From Prorocentrum cordatum (taxonomy: Eukaryota > Sar > Dinophyceae > Prorocentrales > Prorocentraceae), in the NCBI GenBank assembly GCA_963575745.1, contig CAUYUJ010016349.1:399402-444401 (forward strand): a stretch of DNA of 45,000 nucleotides, written 5' to 3'. The position numbers and the translations under genes are program-made. The notes beneath the pieces are model-generated. The model saw nothing but the letters and a program-made list of their open reading frames with translations. It was not told the DNA's origin and searched no databases. Positions within the stretch are counted from its first letter, which is position 1. Each line of letters opens with the position of its first letter. Below are positions 9,101 to 16,992 of the stretch, one piece after another.

Positions 9101-11624
9101 GCAGACGGCAGTGCAGGTGGCAGTAACGCTGACCAAGCCAGTGGGGCCCGACCTGATGAAGTTCGTGAGCGAAGCTGACGAGGCCGGCTTGCTCCACCCA
9201 AGGCTTCGACACAACAAAGGAGAAGCCGACCAGGACCCCGAGCAGGAGGTGGCGTGGCTCGAGAGGAACAGGCTCGAGCAGCTCATGCAGTCGCTGGCAG
9301 GCTGTTGGAGCCAGAAAGAGGGCGAGCTGGGCTGGCCATCGTGGCAGGCCGCGTGCGTGCCCCATGTGATGAGGGCGCTGCAGACTGGAGTCTATCAGAG
9401 GCTTTTCAGCCACGTGTCAGGGACGAGCCGCCAGCGCAGCCAGCGCCGAGCGGCGGAGGAGATCTGCCGCCTGGCATGGCTCAACAGCGGAGAGGAGCGC
9501 ATACAGATCCAGCAGCAGGACCCGAAGGAGGCAGAGCGGCGCAGAGCAACGGCTGAGCAGATCCTGGGCGTGACTGAGCCAGAAGTGAGGAGCCGCAGCC
9601 CGCGACCGCAAGCAGCAGGGCGAGAACCAAGCAGGGCTCCAGCCACACAGCCGAGGAGGCCCCTGTGCGGAGAGGGGACAGGCCACCAAGGACCCCTGCG
9701 CGGCGAGGGGTTAGGCCGAGGAGGACCCCAGCGCGGCGAGGGGTTAGGCCACAGCCCTGCGCCAGACGGGATGCAGAGGGGTGCCCGTCCCCCACCAGCA
9801 GGACGCAGCACCAAGGACATGGCAGACCTCGACCACTTCCCTGAAGAGGAGAACAGAGAGGACAGCCCCCAGCAGGACGAAGACAAGCAGCGCAGCGATG
9901 ACAACCACCAGCAGTTCCCAGATGCACAGCACAGCATAGGGTACCACCTGGCAGACCGCAGAGGACCCCAGCGTGGCGAGGGGTTAGGCCACGGAGGACC
10001 CCAGCGCGGTGAGGGGGCAGGCCGCAGGACCAAAGGCAAGCAGAGGCTTGAGGCGGAGGTCCCTGACGAGCCCAGTGAGCATGACGCGGACGTCTTGACC
10101 AACAGTGTGGTAGACAGGACCTCGCAACTAACAGAGCGGACCCATGCCCTGGGAAACCGACAGTCTGAACGCGAGGGGGAGGGCTTGGCCCGCGGATACC
10201 ACGTGAACCGCGAACACAGCGAGAGGCACAGTCGGGGGACCTCGCCTCAGCCGGTGTGCAGCAGCACCGAGGATGGGGACAGTACGAGACTCGGCGATCC
10301 CCTGCGCGGCGAGGGGTTAGGCCACAAAACAGCGCAGCCTGAGAAGGCGGCAGACTATGACGATACAGACCTGCAGCGGGACTTGAATAAGATCGTCGGC
10401 GACCCACCCCAGCGCGGTGAGGGGGTAGACCGCAAGGCACCCCTGCGTGGCGAGGGGATAGGCCACGGAAATCCCCTGCGCGATGAGGGGGCAGGCCGCA
10501 GGACCAAAGGCAAGCAGAGGCTTGAGGCGGAAGCCTATGACGTGCCCAATGAGCAAAACGCGGACCTTTTGACCAACAGTGTGGTAGACAGGACCTCGCA
10601 ACTAACAGAGCGGACCCAAACCCTGGGAAACCGACAGTCTGAACGCGAGGGGGAGGGCACGGCCCGCGGATACCACGTGAACCGCGAACACAGTGAGTGG
10701 CAAAGTCGCGGGACCCCGCCCGAGCCAGGGGGCAGCAGCACCGAGGATGGGGACAGTGCAAGACGCGGCGTACCCCCGCGCGGTGAGGGGTTAGACCGCA
10801 GCAGGCCCCAGCGTGGCGAGGGGTTAGGCCACGGAGTACCCCAGCGCGGTGAGGGGTTAGACCGCAACGATCCCCAGCGTGGCGAGGGGTTAGGCCACGG
10901 AGGACCCCACAGAGGAGAGGGGACAGACAGCAGCAGGCCCCCGCGTGGCGAGGGGTTAGGCCACAAGGGACCCCAGCGCGGTGAGGGGTTAGACCGCAAC
11001 AGGCCCCTGCGTGGCGAGGGGTTAGGCCACGAAGCACCCCAGCGCGGTGAGGGGTTAGACCGCAGCAGCCCCCAGCGTGGCGAGGGGTTAGGCCACGGCA
11101 TTCCCCAGCGCGGTGAGGGGTTAGACCGCATTGAACCCCAGTGTGGCGAGGGGTCAAGCCACGATGGGCCCCAGCGCGGTGAGGGGTTAGACCGCAACAG
11201 ACCCCAGCGTGGCGAGGGGTTAGGCCACCACGGAGCACCCCAGCGCGGTGAGGGGTTAGACCGCAACAGGCCCCTGCGTGGCGAGGGGTTAGGCCACGGA
11301 GCGCCCCAGCGCGGTGAGGGGTTAGACCGCAGCAGCCCCCAGCGTGGCGAGGGGTTAGGCCACGAGTATCCCCAGCGCGGTGAGGGGTTAGACCGCACCG
11401 ACCCCCAGCGTGGCGAGGGGTTAGGCCACGGAGGACCCCTGCGCGGCGAGGGGTTAGGCCGCAACGCGCCCCAGCGTGGCGAGGGGTTAGGCCACAGCTC
11501 TGCGCCAGGCAGGGCGATCGAGAAGGCCCATGAGTCCAGGGACCAGCAGCCAGGGCGGTCCCTGGAAGAGCGCAGAGCGGAGGAGCGGCTGCGGCCGTCC
11601 ATCAGGCTGCTCCTCAAGCTCTGA
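6150..11624 (+). CDS. LINE ORF2 C-terminal part: zinc knuckle, RNase H, zinc ribbon, repeats
   Basis: Continues the RT thumb (EVASILDSLGTPNKHPG) after a +1 shift at base 6149. A CARC...H...C zinc knuckle (about 7030-7118) resembles the zinc-binding module after many LINE RTs. RNase H spans about 7318-7800 with FTDGSG, RAELTA, a third acidic residue in KYALDAL and GNEMADK, so the catalytic acidic residues are all present. A Cys-pair region follows (WWCATC and LWCEKC, about 8017-8330). Two further copies of the novel CVP...CxxxW domain lie at about 8575-8905 and 9262-9546. From 9661 the protein is hydrophilic repeats of an 11-residue unit (PQRGEGLGHGG-like). The stop is at 11,622-11,624. The frame is open from 6042 upstream of the shift point. 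Confidence 0.82.
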   Translation, partial: QEVASILDSLGTPNKHPGVVRDLGVDTSLGKQLRRPTHAARQAKAKQRVAKLRDLAKTDARGAAKVYAAGAYCQQAWDLPAHGITPTEAKLVRATEAALLTGGHKAGRCTSTILLIQRGMQEAVTRAIGDQIKQFWLTVVDHPTELKRYQRGWLLLYAKLGALEPNRRWQQVKGPMAGVIVQLLGLGWIPRRLDSWISPAGDEWAYKPDDIPHFGALLHEVQQSAQQQLWQQAAGHRSGEGLQAGGDLYQLQRHLRRRRRKGQHAEAAMLETIAVAGIWTRERRRAANLNQEGDDTCARCGEAIETEEHRYYACPANAEIGHSNDTDLAKKAKDALDQRQDLHFWLRGIPPAAWAAKVDPDEDAAKAAQIFCTSEEAQAAAQSGHKVRADYVFTDGSGGAGETARDPRLRRCGWAVVAFRFDEQGRPQEVAAWYGTIRAPHTVPRAELTAMSKAIGYTTAATATGLNIVSGCKYALDALKQIQDPEDLDYRSTNYDLWLQTKQQLQNSTDTIMGHHIPSHLTEHPTELERWNGPTWWVIGNEMADKCAGWGAEHGALDPAIIVQQQIRDQITMAVQNRLLAINMAVMVEDPNKAPQRPKAKRRKPQTARDRAAQQGHDLRKLHPRWWCATCRSGPAKGQSIRDWLAETGKCLGKYGGHQDQHGNVRLDFKAVQIGTQVVHGSHKTQYTHGWLWCEKCGGTSYLGDHKSRIVAGVARKLARPCQPPLAAGRRVMENMQRGKLPRGAKPAADPADEGLDEITMPGGFKLGLSSHEAIDLDGDSSEAGDPQPAPQQPPSHPYSVVHASLRLVDHMEGYADLWMNMVDQEVWDDMGDWMEHCVPYLLAITNVGGRTDTQEQTRAVTVQEIQQIKDFCEEVWRNTHRTRRRLMTRMLTLPHGTWQQAARVHMDAFHNRRNNIIAHSIPSSERRPLPRTAEASREWSPENLDDDDSTPDSEAPELEGEPSSQEMETMAGPDQRHDANSLMQTAVQVAVTLTKPVGPDLMKFVSEADEAGLLHPRLRHNKGEADQDPEQEVAWLERNRLEQLMQSLAGCWSQKEGELGWPSWQAACVPHVMRALQTGVYQRLFSHVSGTSRQRSQRRAAEEICRLAWLNSGEERIQIQQQDPKEAERRRATAEQILGVTEPEVRSRSPRPQAAGREPSRAPATQPRRPLCGEGTGHQGPLRGEGLGRGGPQRGEGLGHSPAPDGMQRGARPPPAGRSTKDMADLDHFPEEENREDSPQQDEDKQRSDDNHQQFPDAQHSIGYHLADRRGPQRGEGLGHGGPQRGEGAGRRTKGKQRLEAEVPDEPSEHDADVLTNSVVDRTSQLTERTHALGNRQSEREGEGLARGYHVNREHSERHSRGTSPQPVCSSTEDGDSTRLGDPLRGEGLGHKTAQPEKAADYDDTDLQRDLNKIVGDPPQRGEGVDRKAPLRGEGIGHGNPLRDEGAGRRTKGKQRLEAEAYDVPNEQNADLLTNSVVDRTSQLTERTQTLGNRQSEREGEGTARGYHVNREHSEWQSRGTPPEPGGSSTEDGDSARRGVPPRGEGLDRSRPQRGEGLGHGVPQRGEGLDRNDPQRGEGLGHGGPHRGEGTDSSRPPRGEGLGHKGPQRGEGLDRNRPLRGEGLGHEAPQRGEGLDRSSPQRGEGLGHGIPQRGEGLDRIEPQCGEGSSHDGPQRGEGLDRNRPQRGEGLGHHGAPQRGEGLDRNRPLRGEGLGHGAPQRGEGLDRSSPQRGEGLGHEYPQRGEGLDRTDPQRGEGLGHGGPLRGEGLGRNAPQRGEGLGHSSAPGRAIEKAHESRDQQPGRSLEERRAEERLRPSIRLLLKL
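8575..8905 (+). other. Novel CVP...CxxxW domain, copy 2
   Basis: DWME-H-CVP, then 32 residues to FCEEVW, followed by an Arg-rich stretch (HRTRRRLMTRML). A leading YADLWMNMV resembles the WAAIWMDNLV that leads copy 1. Function unknown. It follows the zinc-ribbon-like region. Confidence 0.65.
9262..9546 (+). other. Novel CVP...CxxxW domain, copy 3
   Basis: SWQA-A-CVP, then 34 residues to ICRLAW. The most diverged copy. It is followed by a short Glu/Arg helix and then the repeat-rich tail. It keeps the spacing and the key Cys, Val, Pro, Cys and Trp positions of copies 1 and 2. Confidence 0.6.
10015..10790 (+). repeat. Direct duplication of a roughly 290-bp coding segment
   Basis: 10,015-10,310 and 10,495-10,790 encode the same segment (RRTKGKQRLEAE, VVDRTSQLTERT, NRQSEREGEG, GYHVNREHSE, SSTEDGD in order). 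The offset is 480 bp, a multiple of three, so the frame is kept. The two copies are highly similar by eye. Confidence 0.85.
10773..11504 (+). repeat. 33-bp coding minisatellite, 22 units
   Basis: I count 22 units of 33 bp (two of them 36 bp), each encoding 11 residues. Odd units mostly end GEGLDRxx and even units GEGLGHxx, so the array is a 66-bp dimer repeated about 11 times. Scattered single units also occur at 9661-9770, 9958-10,020 and 10,300-10,500. All changes keep the frame. Long antisense frames here (for example 9481-11,238 and 10,535-11,677) are by-products of this repeat. Confidence 0.92.
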
Positions 11625-11628
11625 GTGG

Positions 11629-11660
11629 GCAGCGGCAGCATTTCTTCAGACTGCCGCTGC
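11629..11660 (+). promoter_or_regulatory. 3' UTR stem-loop of the LINE
   Basis: GCAGCGGCAG (11,629-11,638) pairs perfectly with CTGCCGCTGC (11,651-11,660) around a 12-nt loop. It begins 5 nt after the ORF2 stop. A 3' hairpin is a plausible recognition site for the element's own RT. That role is inferred. Confidence 0.6.
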
Positions 11661-11736
11661 TCTCGGGGCGACTCCATGAGTCACAGAGTGGCGGCAGTAA
11701 GACGCCGTGAGATGAGGCCGCTGGCCCACCCCGCCT

Positions 11737-11752
11737 CGGGCCTTTCGGCCCG
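11737..11752 (+). promoter_or_regulatory. Second 3' UTR hairpin
   Basis: CGGGCC and GGCCCG pair around a TTTC loop. A smaller GACTC/GAGTC hairpin lies at 11,670-11,682. Together they make the 3' UTR a chain of stems. No poly(A) or simple tail motif is visible before the TCC tract. Confidence 0.45.
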
Positions 11753-11806
11753 CGCGGAGTGACGAGACCAGGGGCACCCACTCGCGGGCGGGACACGCGG
11801 GTTTAA

Positions 11807-11975
11807 AACTCCTCCTCCTCCTCCTCCTCCTCCTCCTCCTCCTACTCCTCCTCCTCCTCCTCCTCCTCCTCCTCCCTCCCCCTTTCCTCCTCCTCTTCCT
11901 CCTCCCCCTCCTCCTCCTCCTCCTCCTCCGCCTCCTCCTCCTCCTCGTCCTCCTCCTCCCCCTCCTCCTCCCCCC
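11807..11975 (+). repeat. (TCC)n tract, right of LINE
   Basis: Long CTC/TCC tract with a few interruptions. Same repeat and same strand as the tract at 597-696, which fits insertion of the LINE inside one (TCC)n array. Confidence 0.9.
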
Positions 11976-12044
11976 ACGTCTCTCCGAGCACGTCTTTCAG
12001 CCGCTGCGCCTCGGCAGGAGCGGTCCGGGGGGGTTTGCTCGAAT
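11976..12044 (+). repeat. Right copy of LINE-flanking 65-bp block
   Basis: Begins ACGTCTCTCCGAGCACGTCT and matches 525-596 in the same orientation at roughly 87% over 54 bases by eye. Here the TCC tract precedes the block. Confidence 0.6.
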
Positions 12045-12168
12045 ACCGCCACGGGTCGGCCGCCGGAGGCCCGCGGGAAGGCCCAGGAGTCGGGAGCCTC
12101 GAGACGGGGGTCAGTGCCAACGGGGGTCAGCCAGGGCGCCAGATCATGCAGGATCCTGCGAAGACCCC

Positions 12169-12325
12169 CTCTGGCTGACCCGGGTCAGCGAGCCGCTCGT
12201 GGCCGCGAGGCGGCCGCGCGTATTGGCCGACCCGGGTTTGCGAAGATTTGCGTTTCAGTTTTTGTTTTCCTGCATTGCAGTTTTTGGTTTCCTGCTGACC
12301 CGGGTCTGGATTGACCCGGGTCAGA
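12169..12325. repeat. Cluster of GACCCGGGT palindromes
   Basis: Four occurrences of GACCCGGGT (about 12,177, 12,229, 12,297 and 12,315). The first reads CTGACCCGGGTCAG and is a perfect palindrome, and the others match it closely. They are separated by T-rich DNA unlike the GC-rich surroundings. This may be a small foldback element. No coding is seen. Confidence 0.5.
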
Positions 12326-12378
12326 AGATCGCCGACCAGAAGTGGCGCCCCCTCCTCGCGTCGCGCAGAGCATTCAGC

Positions 12379-12505
12379 AGGGCATGCCCCTCTACAGGGG
12401 GAATACACTGGAGCATGAGCAAAACATAGTCTGGGGACGGTCTTTTTCTACGCTGGAATTTGTGTGGGGTGTGCTCGACCATGTCTTTCTCACACATGCC
12501 CGACC
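12379..12505 (+). mobile_element. MITE family A, copy a (internally deleted)
   Basis: Starts GGCATGCCCCTCTACAGGGG and ends CACACATGCCCGACC, matching the left and right ends of family A. It keeps the family core ACATAGTCTGGGGACG. At about 127 bp it is shorter than the roughly 157-bp full copies and lacks the CTGTAGGAGG part of the right end. Confidence 0.6.
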
Positions 12506-13397
12506 CGAGCAGAACAGCGCGGCGGAAGGATTTTGGAGTCCTCGGTTACTGGGACCCTCGTCGACCAAAGGCGACCTGGGATAACCAGCCCATTTCTGGC
12601 GAGGGGCCCACGTGGTGAATGGAAATCGCGATCTCTGAGAGGCTGGGGTTTCCGAGCGTGTTCTGGGGTGGGAGGGCCTCGGAACGACGGAGAAGGACGA
12701 GAGGACTTCGAAGCGAGGGCGAGGAGGAGGGAGGCGAGGAGATGCAGGCGGAGGGAGACGGGGATGCTCAAATGTGTTATGGGTGCTATCTGGAATAAGA
12801 ATGTCTTGAAGGTTCGAGGGGCTCTGCGAGGGATTATGCGGACGAGGGACAGGAGGGTATAAGGCAGTCCTGGGAGGCATTCTAGAAGCGGGGCCCAGAG
12901 AGGATGAGGATGATGATGATGAGGAGGAGGAGAAGGAGGAGGAGGAGGAGGAGGAGGAAGAGGAGGAGGAGGAGGAGGAGCAGGAGCAGAAGGAGGAACA
13001 TGAGTTTTGCTAGAAGCAGCTGGCAACACAAGTACGTGCAAGCAGGGATTCAGAGCCCGGAGAACGGAACAATGTATATTCGTTGCCCCCCCCACAAACA
13101 AGAGGGGGCCAACGCGTGGACGGCACTATGCCGCATTGTCACCATCACCGACAGGCTGATTGGCCCAAGAGTTGACGCCACACCTGGGAGGACGTCCGCT
13201 CCTGGATCTCATTAGAGACGTGTGCTGTGCTCTGACCAGAAACTGATCCCCCAAACGCACAGCCCCACAGTCAGAGGAGCAGCTGCCCAGCTTGGGCGTC
13301 GAGGCGTATGGCGGCCGCACGCCGAGCAAAAACAGCTGGCCAGTGGTGGACCGAGCAGAGCGGGGCCCTCTGCGGGATCCCTCCCAGGATTTCCCAG
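12506..13397. other. Non-coding stretch with (GGA)n
   Basis: No supported gene. A (GGA)n tract runs at about 12,917-12,990 on the plus strand. The rest is unique-looking GC-rich sequence with short chance frames. Confidence 0.5.
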
Positions 13398-13465
13398 GAG
13401 GAGGAGGAGGAGCAGGAGGAGGAGGAGGAAAAGGAGGAGGAGGAGGAGGAGGAGGAGGAGGAGGG
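13398..13465. repeat. (GGA)n tract
   Basis: Polypurine GGA repeat, which reads (TCC)n on the minus strand. It lies on the 3' side of the decayed minus-strand LINE remnant. Confidence 0.85.
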
Positions 13466-13954
13466 ATCCTCACTGGAGGAACCCGAGCCCAGCATCCCGA
13501 GCCCCGGGACAACAGCCGATGGGCGTCCAAAAAGGCCGCCTCCCCCCCCCTCCGTCGCTCCTCTCCCTCCTCCTTCCCCGCGGCAGGTCCTGCGGCGGGT
13601 CCGGCAGCTGGTGGAACGGGGCGGGGGGGGCGGAAGGGCATGCCGATCTGGGGCGTCTCGGGACCTGCGCGGCGGACTTGCGTTCGCAAAGGCCAGACGT
13701 GCGGGATCTCCACCCCCTGGGGAAAGGTAGGGACGAGTGCCGAGATTGAGAGATGGCCTGTGCCCTCGTGGCCGCCCTCCTCACCGAAAGGGGGCACTGG
13801 GACCTCCTCGATCTCCCGAGCTGGGTCGCGAAGGGATGACGCTGCTGCTGAGGAGAAGGCGGCATTACGAAGCAAGGTCGACTCAGCCGTGGTCACCAGG
13901 GCAAGAGCCACCAGACAGACATCATCACACATTTCGCACTCCTCAGCGCGGCTA

Positions 13955-15930
13955 TCAGCAAACCCGCCCGATAGCTTTCACAAAGAACATTTCTGGAGGG
14001 ACGGCCGCGCTTCTAGCGGTCAAATTTAGCCCGGTAATCTGCCACGCGAGACGGAGCTCGAAGTCTCCAAGCAGAGCAAACAATTCATGCCAGAGGTCGG
14101 CGTGCTCAAGCTCGCAGCAGTAGAGCTTACCCTTCACAAGCGCTCGAACCTGGTTGACAAGTTCGCACCGCATCCAAAGCTCGCTGCAGGAGCCGGCAGC
14201 CCTAGCACATTCCACAATCGCCAGCAACTCCGCCCGAGGAGCCGACTGCCTACGACTGCCGACGACCCCTGAGCAGCCAGAGCCGCAGTCAAGACAATCC
14301 AGGTTCTGCGAGACAAGGCGATAGAAAACCCATATACCCGACGTAGGAAGGGGGTTCTTGCCTCAGCGCCGCCCCGAACCCTCCACCCCACACAACCCTC
14401 CGGGACCCAGGGCTCCTTGCCACCTGCCTCAAACCAAGCCGCGGTCCCTGGAGGGGGTTTGGGGTGCAAGCCAGGACATGAGAAGCAGACCTCGGCACCA
14501 GGGGACCTATCGGGCCCATTCGTCAGAGAACGTATTGCGCTTGCATTTCCAGATACGATGTTTCGCCGACTCTGGCTCTCGACGACAGCGCTGGCACGGG
14601 CCATCCGTGCGATTGCCAGCTTCGAACCTCCTCTTCCCAGTCAATTGGCCACCGCGCGCTGTCAAACGCACCGCGCCTGCTGTCCAGTGACGATCATCAT
14701 TCTCAAGTCTCGCCGCAAGCTGGGGACTATGCTGCCGCCGAACTCAACTACCGACTCCGATGGCATCTTCACGCAGGGCAGCCCTGCGCCAAACTGACGC
14801 TTAAACGGAGGATTCCGAGGCGCCGAGGAGGCAGGAGGGAGGGGCCTTGTCAGCATCCAAACGACCTCACTCCTAGTCCTCTGGCTCCACGACCAAATCC
14901 AAAGACGGACAGCGCCGTCCCACGGACTTCAATGTCGCCTGGAAAGCGCCGAGGGGGCCCCCCTGACAAAACGCCAGCCTTCCTCAGACCTAGCAGGCGA
15001 GTCGCTCCACCTCTCCCTAATGCGATCGGCCAGAGTAGGGCAACGAACAACACTACTAAACTAGGCTCCGACCAGCCTTCCGATGCACATGATCGCGGGA
15101 CCCCCGCCGGCACGGAAGCTCCTCCTGATAGCAGCAGTCGCGCAAGTGCCTTGCTGCGGACGCTTGCTGGCAAGCCCGGCATGGCCCCTGGGGTGCTTTA
15201 CCATCGCGGGGGGAGATTCCGTGCGCCTCGGGAGGCCCGGCAGTCTTTGGGGAACAGCTCGTGAGGAAAAGATCCGACGCACTGTGGGAGGCCCCACGCA
15301 GGCCAGACTCCTGCACCGCCGCCTCACGTCCCGTGAGCCTCCTGGGGCGGCTGACCTTGACAGAACGGGTGGCCCCAAAGGTCGCGTCATGCCCTGGGGC
15401 CACGGCTGCGACGGGGGGACCTTGAACTCGCTGGCTCCACCTCCGACCGCCCTCGACCATCCAGGGATGAGGGCCCTAACCTTCGCAGTGGGGACAATCA
15501 GATAACTCTGACACCTAGCCCAAACAAATGTCTTCTTCCCAGGCAATGGGGAAGGTTCGGGGGACGAGGGGGAAGCCACTGCTGGGGGCGTGTTCTGACC
15601 TGGGCAAACGAAAGGACACGCAATCCATCTTGTTACGGAGCCTCAGCCCTGGGGCGGCCTTGTTGGGTGGCGGCAAGGGGTTCGTGAAGGCACGCCCTGG
15701 CGCGGGACGCCGCTTGGCCACGTCCTGCTAAGATACCGCCTCCAGGCAGCAACCCAGGGTGGACTTTCCTGCTGCAAGGTCAGAAGCCGCAGTCCCAGTG
15801 CACATCCAGGGCCAGGACAAGGGGGCCCGATGCGGGATGGGGGCACACCAAGGCTCGGGCGAGGCCAGGCACGCTTTCCACAGCCCCAGGCACGCCCGCC
15901 TCATGAACCGATCACTGCGGGAACTGCAGT
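13955..15930 (-). pseudogene. Decayed LINE remnant (RT to RNase H)
   Basis: Read on the minus strand, pieces of a second retroelement appear in the right order in different frames. There is an RT motif-A-like PLVLALDVHWDCGF (about 15,785-15,825), motif-B-like SGVPRQGVPS (about 15,685-15,714), motif-C-like AWEEDI (about 15,530) and thumb-like KVRALIPGWS (about 15,457-15,486). The clearest piece is RNase H-like sequence at 13,955-14,320, with SAPRAELLAIVECARAA, a DLWHELFALL helix and RLAW. Many frameshifts and stops separate them. It appears truncated before motif A. It is not closely related to the intact LINE at the protein level. The RNase H part is fairly secure; the RT motifs are tentative. 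Confidence 0.5.
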
Positions 15931-15952
15931 TTTCGGCCGTCGGGGGCCTTCG

Positions 15953-16029
15953 GCGGAGGAGGAGGAGGAGGAGGAGGAGGAGGAGGAGGAGGAGGAGGAG
16001 GAGGAGGAGGAGGAGGAGGAGGAGGAGGA
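15953..16029. repeat. (GGA)n tract
   Basis: Almost pure GGA for about 75 bp. On the minus strand it is a (TCC)n tract on the 5' side of the LINE remnant. Confidence 0.9.
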
Positions 16030-16332
16030 TACTTTGCCTGATCAGAAGGAGGATGGGCGGGCGGGGGGGGGGGAGAACAGCAACAGCAGGAGTCGGACGA
16101 GGACGGGGGGAGATGGGGGGGGGTTGAGGCAGGGCTCGGTGGCAGGGGAGCCGGGAGCGGGCAGGCATCTCGCGCCGCCGGGGCGCGGAACAGCCTTGGC
16201 TCGGAGGGGGCTCGGCAGGGAGCGGCGGCCCAACTTCGGGGAGCCACTTCCAGGAGGGGAAAAAACACACAGACACAATGAATCGGCGATTCCCAGCGGG
16301 AAGACGAAAAAAACCAGAAAATGTGAGAAAAT
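16030..16332. other. Non-coding stretch
   Basis: G-rich runs and short unique sequence. No gene or RNA recognised. Confidence 0.4.
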
Positions 16333-16709
16333 TGGGGGGATCTTTTTAATTTGTGTGCATTCACTTGTGTGTTCTGGGGCCCCTTCACACTTGACGCCGC
16401 GCCCACGTCAGGTGGCAACCTTGGGGGGCGGATCCCCTCGATCGCCCACTCATCGCATATGGGGGAGTTTTTTATTTGTGTGCATTTATTTGTGTGTTCT
16501 GGGGCCCCTTCACACTTGACGCCGCGCCCACGTCAGGTGGCAACCTTGGGGGGCGGATCCCCTCGATCGCCCACTCATCGCATAGGGGGGATCTTTTTGT
16601 TTGTGTGCATTCACTTGTGTGTTCTGGGGCCCCTTCACACTCGACGCCGCGCCCACGTCAAGTGGCAACGTGGGGGGGGCGGATCCCCTCGATCGCCCAC
16701 TCGTCGCCG
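16333..16709 (+). repeat. 125-bp tandem repeat, 3 copies
   Basis: Three consecutive units starting near 16,333, 16,459 and 16,584. Each runs from GGATCTTTTT/AGTTTTTTAT through TGTGTTCTGGGGCCCCTTCA and CGCCGCGCCCACGTCA to CCTCGATCGCCCACTC. They are nearly identical, so the array is young. The shared frames through it are artefacts of the repeat. Confidence 0.9.
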
Positions 16710-16992
16710 GCAGGGGCCGGAGAGCCCTCCCCGCCCAGGAAGGCCCGGCGACGCTGCCGGGGGCCCAGCGCCGCCTCGTCGGCGATGCGTCGCCGACTCC
16801 AGCTCGGTGCGTCTCCCTCGGGGCCGCCCCCCCCCCCCCCCTCTTCCCTGACCTTCCAGAGAGCTATTTTTGGCACTGGAGGTCTGAAAACCTAAAAAAC
16901 GAAACCAAACTGCCTAAAACCAAGACGTAGAATGGCTCTGGGATAGGTGTTTAAGTCGGGTGCCATTTTTTAGCCCTCCTGGAAGGTCAGGG

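Larger units (their letters stand above)
697..11805 (+). mobile_element. SL-tagged non-LTR retrotransposon (LINE), about 11.1 kb
   Basis: The 5' end is a relict spliced leader abutting a (TCC)n tract. The 3' end is a 180-nt UTR with hairpins, ending near GTTTAAAA before another TCC tract. Contents in order: ORF1 with a Cys-rich motif and coiled coils, APE-like endonuclease, reverse transcriptase, zinc knuckle, RNase H, zinc-ribbon-like region, two copies of a novel domain (a third precedes the RT) and a coding minisatellite. The APE-RT-RNase H order is that of RNase H-bearing LINE clades. The lack of LTRs, integrase or protease excludes LTR elements. It is unusually long for a LINE. Three frame breaks suggest either recoding or recent inactivation. 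The 3' boundary is placed only by where the TCC repeat begins. Confidence 0.85.

Noticed and set aside
10773-11504. Telomere-like word GGGGTTAG repeated many times
   Set aside because: It is part of the 33-bp coding unit, spaced 33 bp apart and embedded in conserved codons, not a tandem TTTAGGG-type array.
9481-11677. Long minus-strand frames of 380 and 585 residues
   Set aside because: They are the antisense of a stop-free 33-bp repeat whose length is a multiple of three. Their Ser/Pro/Arg/Trp or Leu/Thr-rich text is just the repeat in other frames.
697-11805. LTR retrotransposon or viral origin for the large element
   Set aside because: No LTRs, protease, integrase, capsid or envelope features. 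The endonuclease is APE-type, and the order endonuclease-RT-RNase H is that of a LINE.
12900-13000. Arg-rich frame starting with ATG at 12,904
   Set aside because: Translation of a GGA/AGG repeat.
16333-16709. CRISPR-like repeat-spacer pattern
   Set aside because: Whole 125-bp units are repeated with no variable spacers. Context is eukaryotic.
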